Source: Flavimaricola marinus (GTDB lineage: Bacteria > Pseudomonadota > Alphaproteobacteria > Rhodobacterales > Rhodobacteraceae). From it: 64,000 nucleotides of DNA. The position numbers and the translations under genes were made by a program. The stretch lies in contig NZ_FXZK01000001.1 in NCBI RefSeq assembly GCF_900184895.1, forward strand, positions 620,001 to 684,000, read 5' to 3'. Position 1 is the first letter of the stretch. Every line of letters starts with the position of its first letter. The notes below the pieces were generated by a model. It was given only the letters and a program-made list of their open reading frames with translations. It searched no databases and was not told the DNA's origin. This document shows, in pieces, positions 52,021-60,794 of this stretch.

Positions 52021-52725
52021 TTACTCGATGCTCAGGTAATAGGCGGCCAATGCGGCGATCTCCTCGTCGGTCAGACGGGCGGCGATCAGGCGCATGGTCT
52101 CGTTGGTGCGGGCACGGGCGCGATATTCGTGCATGGCGGTGATGAAATACTCGCCGTCGAGCAGGTCGATGGCCGGCACGTTGCCCGATCCGCTCCGGTG
52201 GCAACCGGCGCATTCCGAGGCGAGGTATTCGCCGTAGGCGGGATCGCCCTCGATGGCCAAGACCTCGGGCGGGACGACAAGCTCGCCGCGTGCCGGGGGT
52301 GGCGGCAATGTGGCAACGCGGACAAAGGTCAGGATATCGCGGCGATCCTGCTCACCGGCCACAACAGGATGGGTGTCAGGGAGCAGATCGCCCTGCAGAT
52401 AGGCATGCAACGCCTCGCGCTCCCAGATCGCGCCCTCGGCCTGCAACTGGCGCAGACCGGGGGAATAGGCATAGCCGTCCACCGCCGCGACCTCACGGCC
52501 GAACAACGCGCCCAGATGCGGGCCGGCCTGCGTCGGTCTGGCATCCTCGGGTTGCAGGGCGTGGCAGGCGCTGCAACTGGTAAACAGCACTTCGCCCGCC
52601 GCCGCCGTGCCGCCGCATTCGGCGGCAATCTGGTCCGGATCGGTGAGCGTCAGATCAAGCGACTGGGACATTGCCAGCGACGCACCGCAGCACGCCAACA
52701 CAGCAGACAGCACAGGCAAACGCAT
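52021..52725 (-). CDS. Diheme c-type cytochrome, partner of the sulfide dehydrogenase (FccA/SoxE type)
   Basis: A 234-aa periplasmic cytochrome with a signal peptide (RLPVLSAVLACCGASLAMSQ) and two class-I heme domains: CSACH (about residues 52-56) and CAGCH in the C-terminal half. The separate domains and the position upstream of the flavoprotein match FccA/SoxE. GGAGG is 11 bases before the ATG at 52725; an alternative TTG at 52734 is closer to it. Electrons from sulfide would go to the respiratory chain or reaction centre. Confidence 0.88.
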   Translation of the reverse strand: MRLPVLSAVLACCGASLAMSQSLDLTLTDPDQIAAECGGTAAAGEVLFTSCSACHALQPEDARPTQAGPHLGALFGREVAAVDGYAYSPGLRQLQAEGAIWEREALHAYLQGDLLPDTHPVVAGEQDRRDILTFVRVATLPPPPARGELVVPPEVLAIEGDPAYGEYLASECAGCHRSGSGNVPAIDLLDGEYFITAMHEYRARARTNETMRLIAARLTDEEIAALAAYYLSIE

Positions 52726-53112
52726 TGTTCTCAATTCCTCCCCAATGTGAGGGCAATTGTATAAATTATGGGCGTTCTGTCACCTATGGTTTTCCTGTCT
52801 TTTCGGGCTATGCCCCGCGACGAACAGCAATGGCACGGCAGGTCGACAGCCATCGCGAGGCCAAGGAAACATGGGGCGCGGGGGAATGGGGCACAGGCAA
52901 ACAGGCGCTGGTTGCACAGTTGAAACGTATTGTTTCCACAATTTAGACACTTTTCAGTTTGGCCGGGGCGGGCAATAAGCCATCAAGGATGCGTTACTGT
53001 GCTGCCCGCTCAATTCTTTGAAAACCTTTGAAAACCGGCGTCGCGTGCCCGCGTATTGAGGGCTCCGCAAGACCGGGACGGCACACAGATCGCGTGTAAC
53101 GAGGAGTGTGGT
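52726..53112. other. Intergenic region upstream of the RTX gene
   Basis: 387 bases between divergent cytochrome and RTX genes. It contains a GAAAC-N5-GTTTC inverted repeat (52922-52936), a promoter-like TTGAAA-N17-TTAGAC (52920-52948) and a tandem 10-bp repeat CTTTGAAAAC x2 (53016-53035). No small gene with a ribosome site was found. Confidence 0.5.
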
Positions 53113-56100
53113 ATGTCGGACGCAACGCAATCAGGGACCGAACTTGACGACAGCCTGACAGGCGACGACGGGGCCAACACCCTGCTCGGGCTTGCGGGCA
53201 ACGATACCCTGATCGGCGGCAATGGCGCCGACCGGCTCGACGGCGGCGACGGCAACGATATCCTCGATGCCGGGTCGAACACCCAGTCCAACGGCACGGA
53301 GATGCTGCTCGGGCGGGGCGGCGACGACACCTACCTGTTCAGCAGCGGCACCTACAAGGCCACCGTGATGACCGAGGGGAGCAACTCGGGCAGCGCCGAC
53401 AGCGTGGTGTTCGGGGATATGAGCCTCGGCGACTTCGACGCGGTCACCATCAACGGCACGACCATCGTCTTTGAATTCGTCAACGCCTACGGGCAGAACA
53501 GCGTCGTCACGATCCAGGGCTTCGGCAATATCGAGAGCTTCGTCTTTGCCGACGGGGCGATCCTCACCGCCGGCGATCTGGCCTTGTCCGCAGGCAGCAC
53601 AGGCGACGACACGCTCACCGCGCTCGACACGGGATCGGTGCTCTATGGCGGGGCGGGGGCAGACAGCCTGATCGGCGGCATCGGCGCAGACAGCCTGATC
53701 GGCGGCGACGGGGACGACCAGATTTTCGGCGGCGACGGAGGCGATACCCTGTCCGGCGCGGCGGGCGACAACGTGCTCAGCGGCGGTGATGGCAGCGACA
53801 GCTACGTCGCCTCCCAAACCGGCGGCCACGCCCTGATCCTCGGCGAAACAGGCACATCCGGCAGCGCCGACACCGTCATCTTTGCCTCCGGCTACGGCAC
53901 TCTGGCGCAGCCGACGCTGACCGCCGACGGGCATCTGCTGCTCGTCGTCACCGGGCCGGACGGGCAGAGCAATAGCGTCGAGATCGCCGCCTATGACGCG
54001 ATCGAAAGCTATGTCTTTGCCGATGGGACGGTGATCGACGCGGCACAGATGCTGGGGCTGATCGCCACGGACGGAAACGACACGATCCAGGGGCTCGACC
54101 GGAACGACACGCTCACCGGTATGGCGGGATCCGACCGGATCTACGGCAATGACGGCGACGACGTGCTGAGCGGTGGCGACGGGCGCGATTTCCTCTTTGG
54201 CGGCGAAGGGGACGACACCCTGCACACCAGCGCCAACGAGTATACCAACATCGACGAATACCTGCGCGGCGGGAACGGCAACGATACCTACATCATCAGC
54301 CGCGACACCGGGCGGGTGATGATCCTCGGGGAAACCGCAAGCTCGGGCAACGCCGACGTGGTGATCTTTTCCGGGATCGACTTCGACGACATCACCGGCG
54401 CCAGCATCGCCTCGAACGGAGACCTGCGGCTGACCCTGATCAACGCGGGCGGAGACGAGGTGCGGATCACGATCCGGGACTATCAGGCGATCGAACGGTT
54501 CGAATTTGCGGACGGGATTGTACTCACCGGGGAAACAATCACCATGTTGGCCACGACCGATGTCTCGGCCAGCGATACCAGCCATGTCGATCTCGGCGCT
54601 CTGGACGCATTCGATGGGCACAACGGGCTGACGCCGATCGCGCTCGGTCAGGTGCAAAACCCCGACGGCAGCGACTATGCCTTTGCGCACAGCTATCACG
54701 TTCCGAACGGGATGGTGCACAACATGGTCGACGGCGACGTCTGGACCTCGGCCAGCCTGACCAACGCCATCGAATACGTGGTCGGAGACGACAGCGCCCA
54801 GATCATCTCGAATCTCAATTCGGGCGGAGACATCTTCTTCGGCAACGGCGGCGACGACTACGCCCACGGCGGCGGCGGAGCCGACTATCTCAACGGCGGC
54901 GCAGGGAACGACACGCTCTATGGCGGGACCTATTCCGACATGGTGGTCGGCGGGGCGGGCAACGATCTGCTGACCGGCGACCAGATGAACGACCTGCTCT
55001 TCGGCGGCGACGGCGACGACACGCTCGAAGGCGGGCTGGCGCTCGACGTGCTGTTCGGCGGGGCGGGCAACGACGTGATCATCAGCCGCAGCGATTCGGG
55101 CGAGCCGGACGTCCGGGTCGACGGGGTCGATCCCGTCGTGGTCACCGACGATCCCAGCAGCATCGACATCTCAGGGGCGGCGAGCAACGATGCGCTGTTC
55201 GGCGGATCGGGCTCGGATCTCTTCGTGTTCGAATTCACCGTGGGGGCCGTGGCCGATCCCGAGGTGCTGCTCGCCGGCGTCATGGACCTCTATACGCTCT
55301 ACGACGACATGGGCACCGCGGACGTGCTCGACGATATCTACACGATCAACGGCGAACTCGACGGCGCGGGCAACCCCAAGCAGATCAAGCTCACCGACAT
55401 TCCCATCGACTGGACCGTGATCACCGGGCTCAACGACGACCGGCACGATCACTGGATGGACGGGATCGGCAACGACGTGATCCACGACTTCACCGTCGGC
55501 GAGGATCAGATCGTGTTCATCGGGCACACGGTGGCGATCGAGGGGATCGAGTATGTCGACACGGACGGCAACGGGGTGCTCGACACCGTCATCACCATCG
55601 GCTCTGATCACGTCATGGACATGGGAGGAATGGTAACTCCGCTGGCGCATGACAACGACCTGCTCGGCACCGTCACCCTGATCGACGTGCAACTGAGCGA
55701 AGCCGATCTGGCCTATTCCGTCGTCGACGTGCCGGTGCACGGGCACGACGTGATGGAGCTGACCGGCGACGCCATGATCGACGCCTACTTGCTGACCAAC
55801 TACACCGACGAGACCGGGGCCTTCCTCTCGGCACAAGAGCTGATCCCGATGTTCTCCAGCTTCGAGACGATCGGACAGGCGTCGAGCTACTATTCGTCGA
55901 ACCTCGGGGCGATCAACACCTATGGCGACGATGTGCCCACGGCGCTCTTCGGGTCGGACGGGGCCGACGTGATGCAGGCTTCCGATCTGGGCAGCTACCT
56001 CGCGGGCGGGGCCGGTGACGACATCTTGCTCGGGTCCGACACCTACGCGATCCAGTTCGGGCGCGACTTCATCGAAGGCGGCGACGGCGACGATCTGATC

Positions 56101-56868
56101 TACGGCTCGGTGCAGGACGATTTCCTGTTCGGCGGCGAAGGCGACGATACCATCCTCGGCGGCGGCGTGATGGAGATGTATGCCTCCGGCACCACCATCC
56201 CCGTGGGCGACGAAGACCTGATCTTCGGCGGCGCGGGCAACGATACACTGGCCGGCGGGCCGTCGATGGACTGGATCGAAGGCGGCGACGGCGACGACAC
56301 CCTGCTCAGTGCCAGCGACATCTACATCGGCAACTACACGTCCGACTACGTGCAATTCGGCGGCTCCACCTTCGAGGCCGACGACGGGGCCGAACTGACG
56401 CGCGATTTCCGCACGCTCGACGATTACCTGATCGGCGGCGACGGGGCCGACAGCTTCGTCTTCGACGTGCTCACCTCCGAGGTGGACGGGGCGGTCATCC
56501 AGACCAGCTTCGGGGTCGACACCATCTATGATTTCGACGCCAGCGAAGGCGACACGCTCAGCATCACGGTCCACGGGGCCAGCGCAGGCAGCGCCTATGC
56601 CGAGGTCAGCGCCGTGCTGGTCGACGGGATCGACAGCGCCGTGATCAACGTGATCTCGACCACCAGCGACAATCTTGCCACGACCATCGACCCGATCAGC
56701 GGCGATCCGATCGTCGAGACCGATTACACCGGCAGCGTCGGGGAAATCCTTCTGATCGGGGTCAGCGCGGCCGAGGCAGAGGCCCTGCTCGATCTGGCGG
56801 GCGGGTTCACCCTGTCCGAGCCCGCGCTGGGGGCGGCGGCCTATTACGAGGACATCCTCGGGTTCTGA
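53113..56868 (+). CDS. RTX-type calcium-binding secreted protein with HCBP-related modules
   Basis: A 1251-aa acidic protein with nonapeptide repeats (GGxGxDxLx) in clusters at about 53150-53280, 53640-53790, 54090-54230, 54830-55080 and 55980-56310. Between the first clusters are three related modules of about 100 residues containing ILGE(T)xxSGxADxVIF and ending IESFVFADG, IESYVFADG or IERFEFADG, matching hemolysin-type calcium-binding-related domains. The C-terminus (LLDLAGGFTLSEPALGAAAYY) lacks charges, as expected of a type I secretion signal. No N-terminal signal peptide, no adjacent T1SS genes, no enzyme domain. GAGGAG precedes ATG 53113. Adhesin or S-layer-like role is inference. Confidence 0.85.
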   Translation: MSDATQSGTELDDSLTGDDGANTLLGLAGNDTLIGGNGADRLDGGDGNDILDAGSNTQSNGTEMLLGRGGDDTYLFSSGTYKATVMTEGSNSGSADSVVFGDMSLGDFDAVTINGTTIVFEFVNAYGQNSVVTIQGFGNIESFVFADGAILTAGDLALSAGSTGDDTLTALDTGSVLYGGAGADSLIGGIGADSLIGGDGDDQIFGGDGGDTLSGAAGDNVLSGGDGSDSYVASQTGGHALILGETGTSGSADTVIFASGYGTLAQPTLTADGHLLLVVTGPDGQSNSVEIAAYDAIESYVFADGTVIDAAQMLGLIATDGNDTIQGLDRNDTLTGMAGSDRIYGNDGDDVLSGGDGRDFLFGGEGDDTLHTSANEYTNIDEYLRGGNGNDTYIISRDTGRVMILGETASSGNADVVIFSGIDFDDITGASIASNGDLRLTLINAGGDEVRITIRDYQAIERFEFADGIVLTGETITMLATTDVSASDTSHVDLGALDAFDGHNGLTPIALGQVQNPDGSDYAFAHSYHVPNGMVHNMVDGDVWTSASLTNAIEYVVGDDSAQIISNLNSGGDIFFGNGGDDYAHGGGGADYLNGGAGNDTLYGGTYSDMVVGGAGNDLLTGDQMNDLLFGGDGDDTLEGGLALDVLFGGAGNDVIISRSDSGEPDVRVDGVDPVVVTDDPSSIDISGAASNDALFGGSGSDLFVFEFTVGAVADPEVLLAGVMDLYTLYDDMGTADVLDDIYTINGELDGAGNPKQIKLTDIPIDWTVITGLNDDRHDHWMDGIGNDVIHDFTVGEDQIVFIGHTVAIEGIEYVDTDGNGVLDTVITIGSDHVMDMGGMVTPLAHDNDLLGTVTLIDVQLSEADLAYSVVDVPVHGHDVMELTGDAMIDAYLLTNYTDETGAFLSAQELIPMFSSFETIGQASSYYSSNLGAINTYGDDVPTALFGSDGADVMQASDLGSYLAGGAGDDILLGSDTYAIQFGRDFIEGGDGDDLIYGSVQDDFLFGGEGDDTILGGGVMEMYASGTTIPVGDEDLIFGGAGNDTLAGGPSMDWIEGGDGDDTLLSASDIYIGNYTSDYVQFGGSTFEADDGAELTRDFRTLDDYLIGGDGADSFVFDVLTSEVDGAVIQTSFGVDTIYDFDASEGDTLSITVHGASAGSAYAEVSAVLVDGIDSAVINVISTTSDNLATTIDPISGDPIVETDYTGSVGEILLIGVSAAEAEALLDLAGGFTLSEPALGAAAYYEDILGF

Positions 56869-56882
56869 GGCGCCGACGCGGC

Positions 56883-58025
56883 TCAGACCCAGACGCGCAA
56901 CCGCTCCGAAAGGTGGGCGACGCGCTCGGCCACCACGTCCGACACCGGGCCGTCACGGGGCGGATCGCGCAGAGTCGTCAGCCACGCGGGGTCCGGCTCC
57001 CGCTTGCGGCCACGGTTGTCCCAGGACAGATCGGTCAGCACCCGCTCGGCGGCCGGGGGCAGACGGTCCGGCGCCTCATGGCCGTTGAGCACGCCCCAGA
57101 CGCCGGTCCAAAGGCGGCCGACGGACCACGGATTGTAACCGCCGCCGCCCAGCACCAGCAGACGGGGGGCCATGCCGATCAACGCGGCGACAATAGCCCA
57201 ATGGGCATTGTTCGACATCGCCATGCGACTCTGCGGATCCTCGGTCACCGCATCGGCCCCGCATTGCAGGACGATGGCATCGGGGGCAAACTTGGCGATG
57301 GCGGGCAGGATCAGCGCCTCGCGGGCCATCGCCATATCGCCGTCATGGGCGCCGCGCGGCACCGGCAGGTTATAGACCTGCCCCACCCCGCGATCGGTGA
57401 TGGCGCCGGTGCGGGGCCAGCGGTTCTCCTCATGGACCGAGATCATCAGAACGTCAGGATCATCGGCAAAGGCGACCTCCACCCCGTCGGGATGATGGGC
57501 GTCGATATCGACATAGGCCAGACGGCGGACGCCATGATGGCGCAGCGACAGCATGGCGAGGACCGGGTCGTTGAAATAGCAAAAGCCGTTGGCCATGTCG
57601 GGCAGGCCGTGATGGGTGCCGGCGGCGGGGGCATAGACGGTGCCACCCTTGGCGACCAGCTCGCCCGCCAGAATCGCGCCACCGGCCGAGGTGGCGGGGC
57701 GGCGATACATCTCGCCAAAAACCGGGTTGGCATGGGTGCCGATATTGTGGCGGGCCCTGACCTGCTCGGTGACCGACTGGCTGGCCTCGGCGGCAGCGAG
57801 GGCCGCGACATAGTCGGGGGTGTGAAAGGCATGCAGCGCGGCGGGCTTGGCCTTGGGGCTGTTGATATACTGATGACCGGGCAACCAGCCCAGCGCCCGC
57901 GACAGGTCAATCACCGTGGACACGCGCGGTACGCGCAGCGGATGCCAGCCGCCATAGCTCGACCGGCGATAGATTTCCGACCCGATAAAGAGGGGGGCGG
58001 CGGCAATCTGGGAAAGCGAATTCAC
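56883..58025 (-). CDS. Histone deacetylase-family amidohydrolase (AcuC-like)
   Basis: A 380-aa arginase-fold zinc deacetylase. Catalytic His pair in APAAGTHHGLPDMANGFCYFND, zinc ligand Asp/His in YVDIDAHHPDGVEVAF, and the Tyr-containing GGGGYNP near the C-terminus; LFIGSEIYRRSSYGGWHPL at the N-terminus matches AcuC/HDAC entry motifs. Likely substrates are acetyl-lysine proteins (acetyl-CoA synthetase) or acetylpolyamines; not decided. GTG at 58025 is the preferred start (GAGG 9 bases upstream); an ATG at 58085 would place the start 27 bases from the divergent Nudix gene. Confidence 0.88.
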   Translation of the reverse strand: MNSLSQIAAAPLFIGSEIYRRSSYGGWHPLRVPRVSTVIDLSRALGWLPGHQYINSPKAKPAALHAFHTPDYVAALAAAEASQSVTEQVRARHNIGTHANPVFGEMYRRPATSAGGAILAGELVAKGGTVYAPAAGTHHGLPDMANGFCYFNDPVLAMLSLRHHGVRRLAYVDIDAHHPDGVEVAFADDPDVLMISVHEENRWPRTGAITDRGVGQVYNLPVPRGAHDGDMAMAREALILPAIAKFAPDAIVLQCGADAVTEDPQSRMAMSNNAHWAIVAALIGMAPRLLVLGGGGYNPWSVGRLWTGVWGVLNGHEAPDRLPPAAERVLTDLSWDNRGRKREPDPAWLTTLRDPPRDGPVSDVVAERVAHLSERLRVWV

Positions 58026-58111
58026 GCCGGCAGACCTCAAATCTCTTGCTCCACGGGGCGTCACATGAAACCGTGGTCGCACCAACTATAGCCTCGCAAA
58101 GCCGACAGACC

Positions 58112-58585
58112 ATGTCCCTTGACGAAATGCACCAGTTGCCGCTGCGTCTGGCCCGCAAGGCCAAGGGGCGGGCGCACACGCAATTCGCCGCCCTGTGCTG
58201 GCGAATCGTCAATGGCGGGCCAGAGATCTGCCTGATCACCACGCGGGGCAAGGGGCGCTGGACGCTGCCCAAGGGCTGGCCGATGGACGGGCAGACCCCG
58301 GCCGAGGCCGCCGCGATGGAGGCTTTCGAGGAAGCCGGGCTCACCGGGCAATCGCTCGACCGTTGCCTCGGGGTCTATACCTACGTCAAACCCAAGGACA
58401 AATCGCGGACCCCGCATTTGACACTGGTGTTTCCCTTACAGGTGCAGACGATCCACGCAGATTGGCCCGAACGGGCGGTGCGGCGGCGCAAATGGGTCAG
58501 CCCGGCCAAGGCGGCGCGGCTGCTCAAGTCGCCCGAACTGCGGCACATCGTCGAACAATTCGACCCGCGGCAACTGCATCGCTGA
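58112..58585 (+). CDS. Nudix hydrolase with degenerate box
   Basis: A 157-aa Nudix protein. The box (GWPMDGQTPAEAAAMEAFEE followed by AGL) keeps the catalytic E19-E20 of G-x5-E-x7-REUxEExGU but has Gln in place of the first Glu and Met in place of Arg. The surrounding ARKAKGRAHTQFAALCWRIV and ITTRGKGRWTLPKGW match the diphosphoinositol-polyphosphate phosphatase-like subgroup common in Rhodobacterales. Divergent from the HDAC gene; ATG 58112 has a weak ribosome site. Confidence 0.85.
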   Translation: MSLDEMHQLPLRLARKAKGRAHTQFAALCWRIVNGGPEICLITTRGKGRWTLPKGWPMDGQTPAEAAAMEAFEEAGLTGQSLDRCLGVYTYVKPKDKSRTPHLTLVFPLQVQTIHADWPERAVRRRKWVSPAKAARLLKSPELRHIVEQFDPRQLHR

Positions 58586-58708
58586 GGGCGCGGGCGCGCG
58601 CCTCGGATTGGCCGGACAGACACGCGCCGGGATTGCAATTCGACCGGTTCTCACTAGATCTGATGGGTACGACACCATCGTATCCCCTTACCTGCACAAA
58701 GAAAGCCC

Positions 58709-59134
58709 ATGATCCGCTTCACCCTCTCCTGCAAAGACGGTCACCGCTTTGAAAGCTGGTTCGCGTCGAACAGCGCCTTCGACAGCCTCTCGGCCGCCGG
58801 ACACGTGACCTGCGCGGTCTGCGGCAGCACGCAGGTAGAGAAATCGCTGATGGCCCCGGCGGTGCGCACCGACGAAGAGGATCGCAAGCGGCCTTCGCTC
58901 TCGGCCGCGCTCAGCCCGCAGGAACAGGCCGCCGCGGACCTCCGCCGCAAGGTCGAGGAGAATGCCGATTACGTCGGGCTGTCCTTCGCCAAGGAAGCAC
59001 GGGCGATTCACGATGGCGACGCCCCGGCGCGGGCGATCTACGGCGAGGCCAAGCTCGACGAGGCGCGCAAGCTGCTCGAGGACGGGATACCCGTGGCACC
59101 GTTGCCCTTTATGCCAAAAGCCAAGACCAACTAG
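58709..59134 (+). CDS. DUF1178-family zinc-ribbon-like protein
   Basis: A 141-aa soluble protein. The N-terminus has MIRFTLSCKDGHRFESWFAS and CAVCGSTQVEKSLMAPAV, giving Cys pairs of a small zinc ribbon (C8, C37-x2-C40), followed by an acidic-basic helical part and LSFAKEARAIHDGDAPARAI, the DUF1178 hallmark. Function is unknown. It is 124 bases after the Nudix gene and 71 before lysC. Confidence 0.85.
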   Translation: MIRFTLSCKDGHRFESWFASNSAFDSLSAAGHVTCAVCGSTQVEKSLMAPAVRTDEEDRKRPSLSAALSPQEQAAADLRRKVEENADYVGLSFAKEARAIHDGDAPARAIYGEAKLDEARKLLEDGIPVAPLPFMPKAKTN

Positions 59135-59204
59135 CGCCCGGCGCATTGCACTAGACGGCAAGGGTGACTAAAAGGCCGCGACTTATCCGCCCAAAGGGAC
59201 CAGC

Positions 59205-60443
59205 ATGTCCATCCTTGTCATGAAATTCGGCGGGACGTCCGTCGGCAGTATCGACCGGATACACCGCGCCGCCAAGCGCGTCTCGGCAGAAGTGGCCAAG
59301 GGCCACAACGTCATCGTCATCGTCTCGGCCATGTCTGGCAAGACCAACGAACTGGTCGGCTGGGTCTCGGAAACCTCGCCGCTTTATGACGCCCGCGAAT
59401 ACGACGCGGTCGTGTCCTCGGGCGAGAACGTGACGGCGGGGCTGATGGCGCTGCGGTTGCAGGAAATGGATATCCCCGCGCGGAGCTGGCAGGGCTGGCA
59501 GGTGCCGGTCAAGACCACCTCCGCCCACGCCTCCGCCCGGATCGAAGAGATCCCCAGCGACAACATCCTCGCCAAGTTCGACGAAGGCATGCGGGTCGCC
59601 GTCGTGGCGGGCTTTCAGGGGATCAGCCCCGAGGGGCGGATCACCACGCTGGGGCGGGGCGGATCGGACACCACGGCCGTGGCCTTTGCCGCCGCCTTCG
59701 ACGCGGTGCGGTGCGACATCTACACCGATGTCGACGGGGTCTATACCACCGATCCACGGATTTGCGACAAGGCGCGCAAACTCGACCGGATCGCGTTTGA
59801 GGAAATGCTCGAACTGGCCTCGCTAGGGGCCAAAGTGCTGCAAACGCGCTCGGTCGAACTGGCGATGCGCTACAAGGTCAAGCTGCGGGTGCTCAGCAGT
59901 TTCGAAGAACAGTCGGACGACGCCGGAACGCTCGTTTGCGACGAGGAGGAAATCATGGAAAGCAATGTTGTCGCCGGTGTCGCCTATTCGCGGGACGAGG
60001 CCAAAATGACGCTGATCTCCGTGGCCGACCGGCCCGGCATCGCCGCCGCGATCTTCGGGCCACTGGCCGAGGCCGGGGTCAACGTCGACATGATCGTGCA
60101 GAACATCTCCGAAGACGGGCGCACCGACATGACCTTCTCCTGCCCCACCGATCAGGTAATGCGGGCCGAGAAGGCGATGAACGAGGCCAAGGCGAAGGGC
60201 GAGATCAACTTCCACGATCTCGTGGCCGACAAGGGCGTCGCCAAGGTGTCGGTCGTCGGCATCGGGATGCGGAGCCACGCCGGCGTCGCCGCCCAGATGT
60301 TCGAAGCCCTGCGCGACGAAGGGATCAACATCAAGGTCATCACCACCTCCGAGATCAAGATCTCGGTGCTGATCGACCGCAAGTATATGGAACTGGCCGT
60401 GCAGGCGCTGCACGACACCTTCGGGCTGGACAAGGCCAGCTAA
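59205..60443 (+). CDS. lysC: Aspartate kinase
   Basis: Phosphorylates aspartate in lysine, threonine and methionine synthesis. 412 aa. Catalytic domain: MKFGGTSVG, VSAMSGKTNELV, VSSGENVTAGLMAL, TLGRGGSDTTAVAFA, YTDVDGVYTTDPR. Two C-terminal ACT domains (VADRPGIAAAIFGPLAEAGV and SHAGVAAQMFEALRDEGINI) for feedback control. Followed after a 351-base gap by ptsP, the conserved alphaproteobacterial order. RBS AAAGGGACCAGC before ATG 59205. Confidence 0.97.
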   Translation: MSILVMKFGGTSVGSIDRIHRAAKRVSAEVAKGHNVIVIVSAMSGKTNELVGWVSETSPLYDAREYDAVVSSGENVTAGLMALRLQEMDIPARSWQGWQVPVKTTSAHASARIEEIPSDNILAKFDEGMRVAVVAGFQGISPEGRITTLGRGGSDTTAVAFAAAFDAVRCDIYTDVDGVYTTDPRICDKARKLDRIAFEEMLELASLGAKVLQTRSVELAMRYKVKLRVLSSFEEQSDDAGTLVCDEEEIMESNVVAGVAYSRDEAKMTLISVADRPGIAAAIFGPLAEAGVNVDMIVQNISEDGRTDMTFSCPTDQVMRAEKAMNEAKAKGEINFHDLVADKGVAKVSVVGIGMRSHAGVAAQMFEALRDEGINIKVITTSEIKISVLIDRKYMELAVQALHDTFGLDKAS

Positions 60444-60794
60444 GGAGCGATCGCCGGATTTTGGGGCCGGGCCGGATGCTGCCCGGGCCCGCGCCCTTTG
60501 GCTCGGGTCGGCGCCGCCGTATTTGGAGCCAAAAGAAACACCGTGGTATCGGCGGAGAGATATCCCGCGCGACGCGCAGGGTTAGGCGTTGCATTTCGGG
60601 GCGGCGGCACGAAGTGGCGCGGCCGGGCACAGCCTGAAGGACGCGGGCATACCCCAGCGGACTGGCAAATGGATGCACCGGGAACAGCGCAACGCCAAGT
60701 TTAGCGCAAGACCTTGCGTCTGGCGCATTGAGGGCCTCCCCTTCGCTGCCAAGATCGCCTATACCTCGGCACTGGAACGCACAAAGGGGGCAGG
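60444..60794. other. lysC-ptsP intergenic region with hairpin and short repeated motif
   Basis: 351 bases without a gene. GGGCCGGGC (60464-60472) and GCCCGGGCCC (60481-60490) form a GC-rich hairpin, likely the lysC terminator although no T run follows directly. GTATTTGGAGCCAAAAGAAA (60519-60538) resembles the inverse-strand motif near 11597-11618. Confidence 0.5.
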
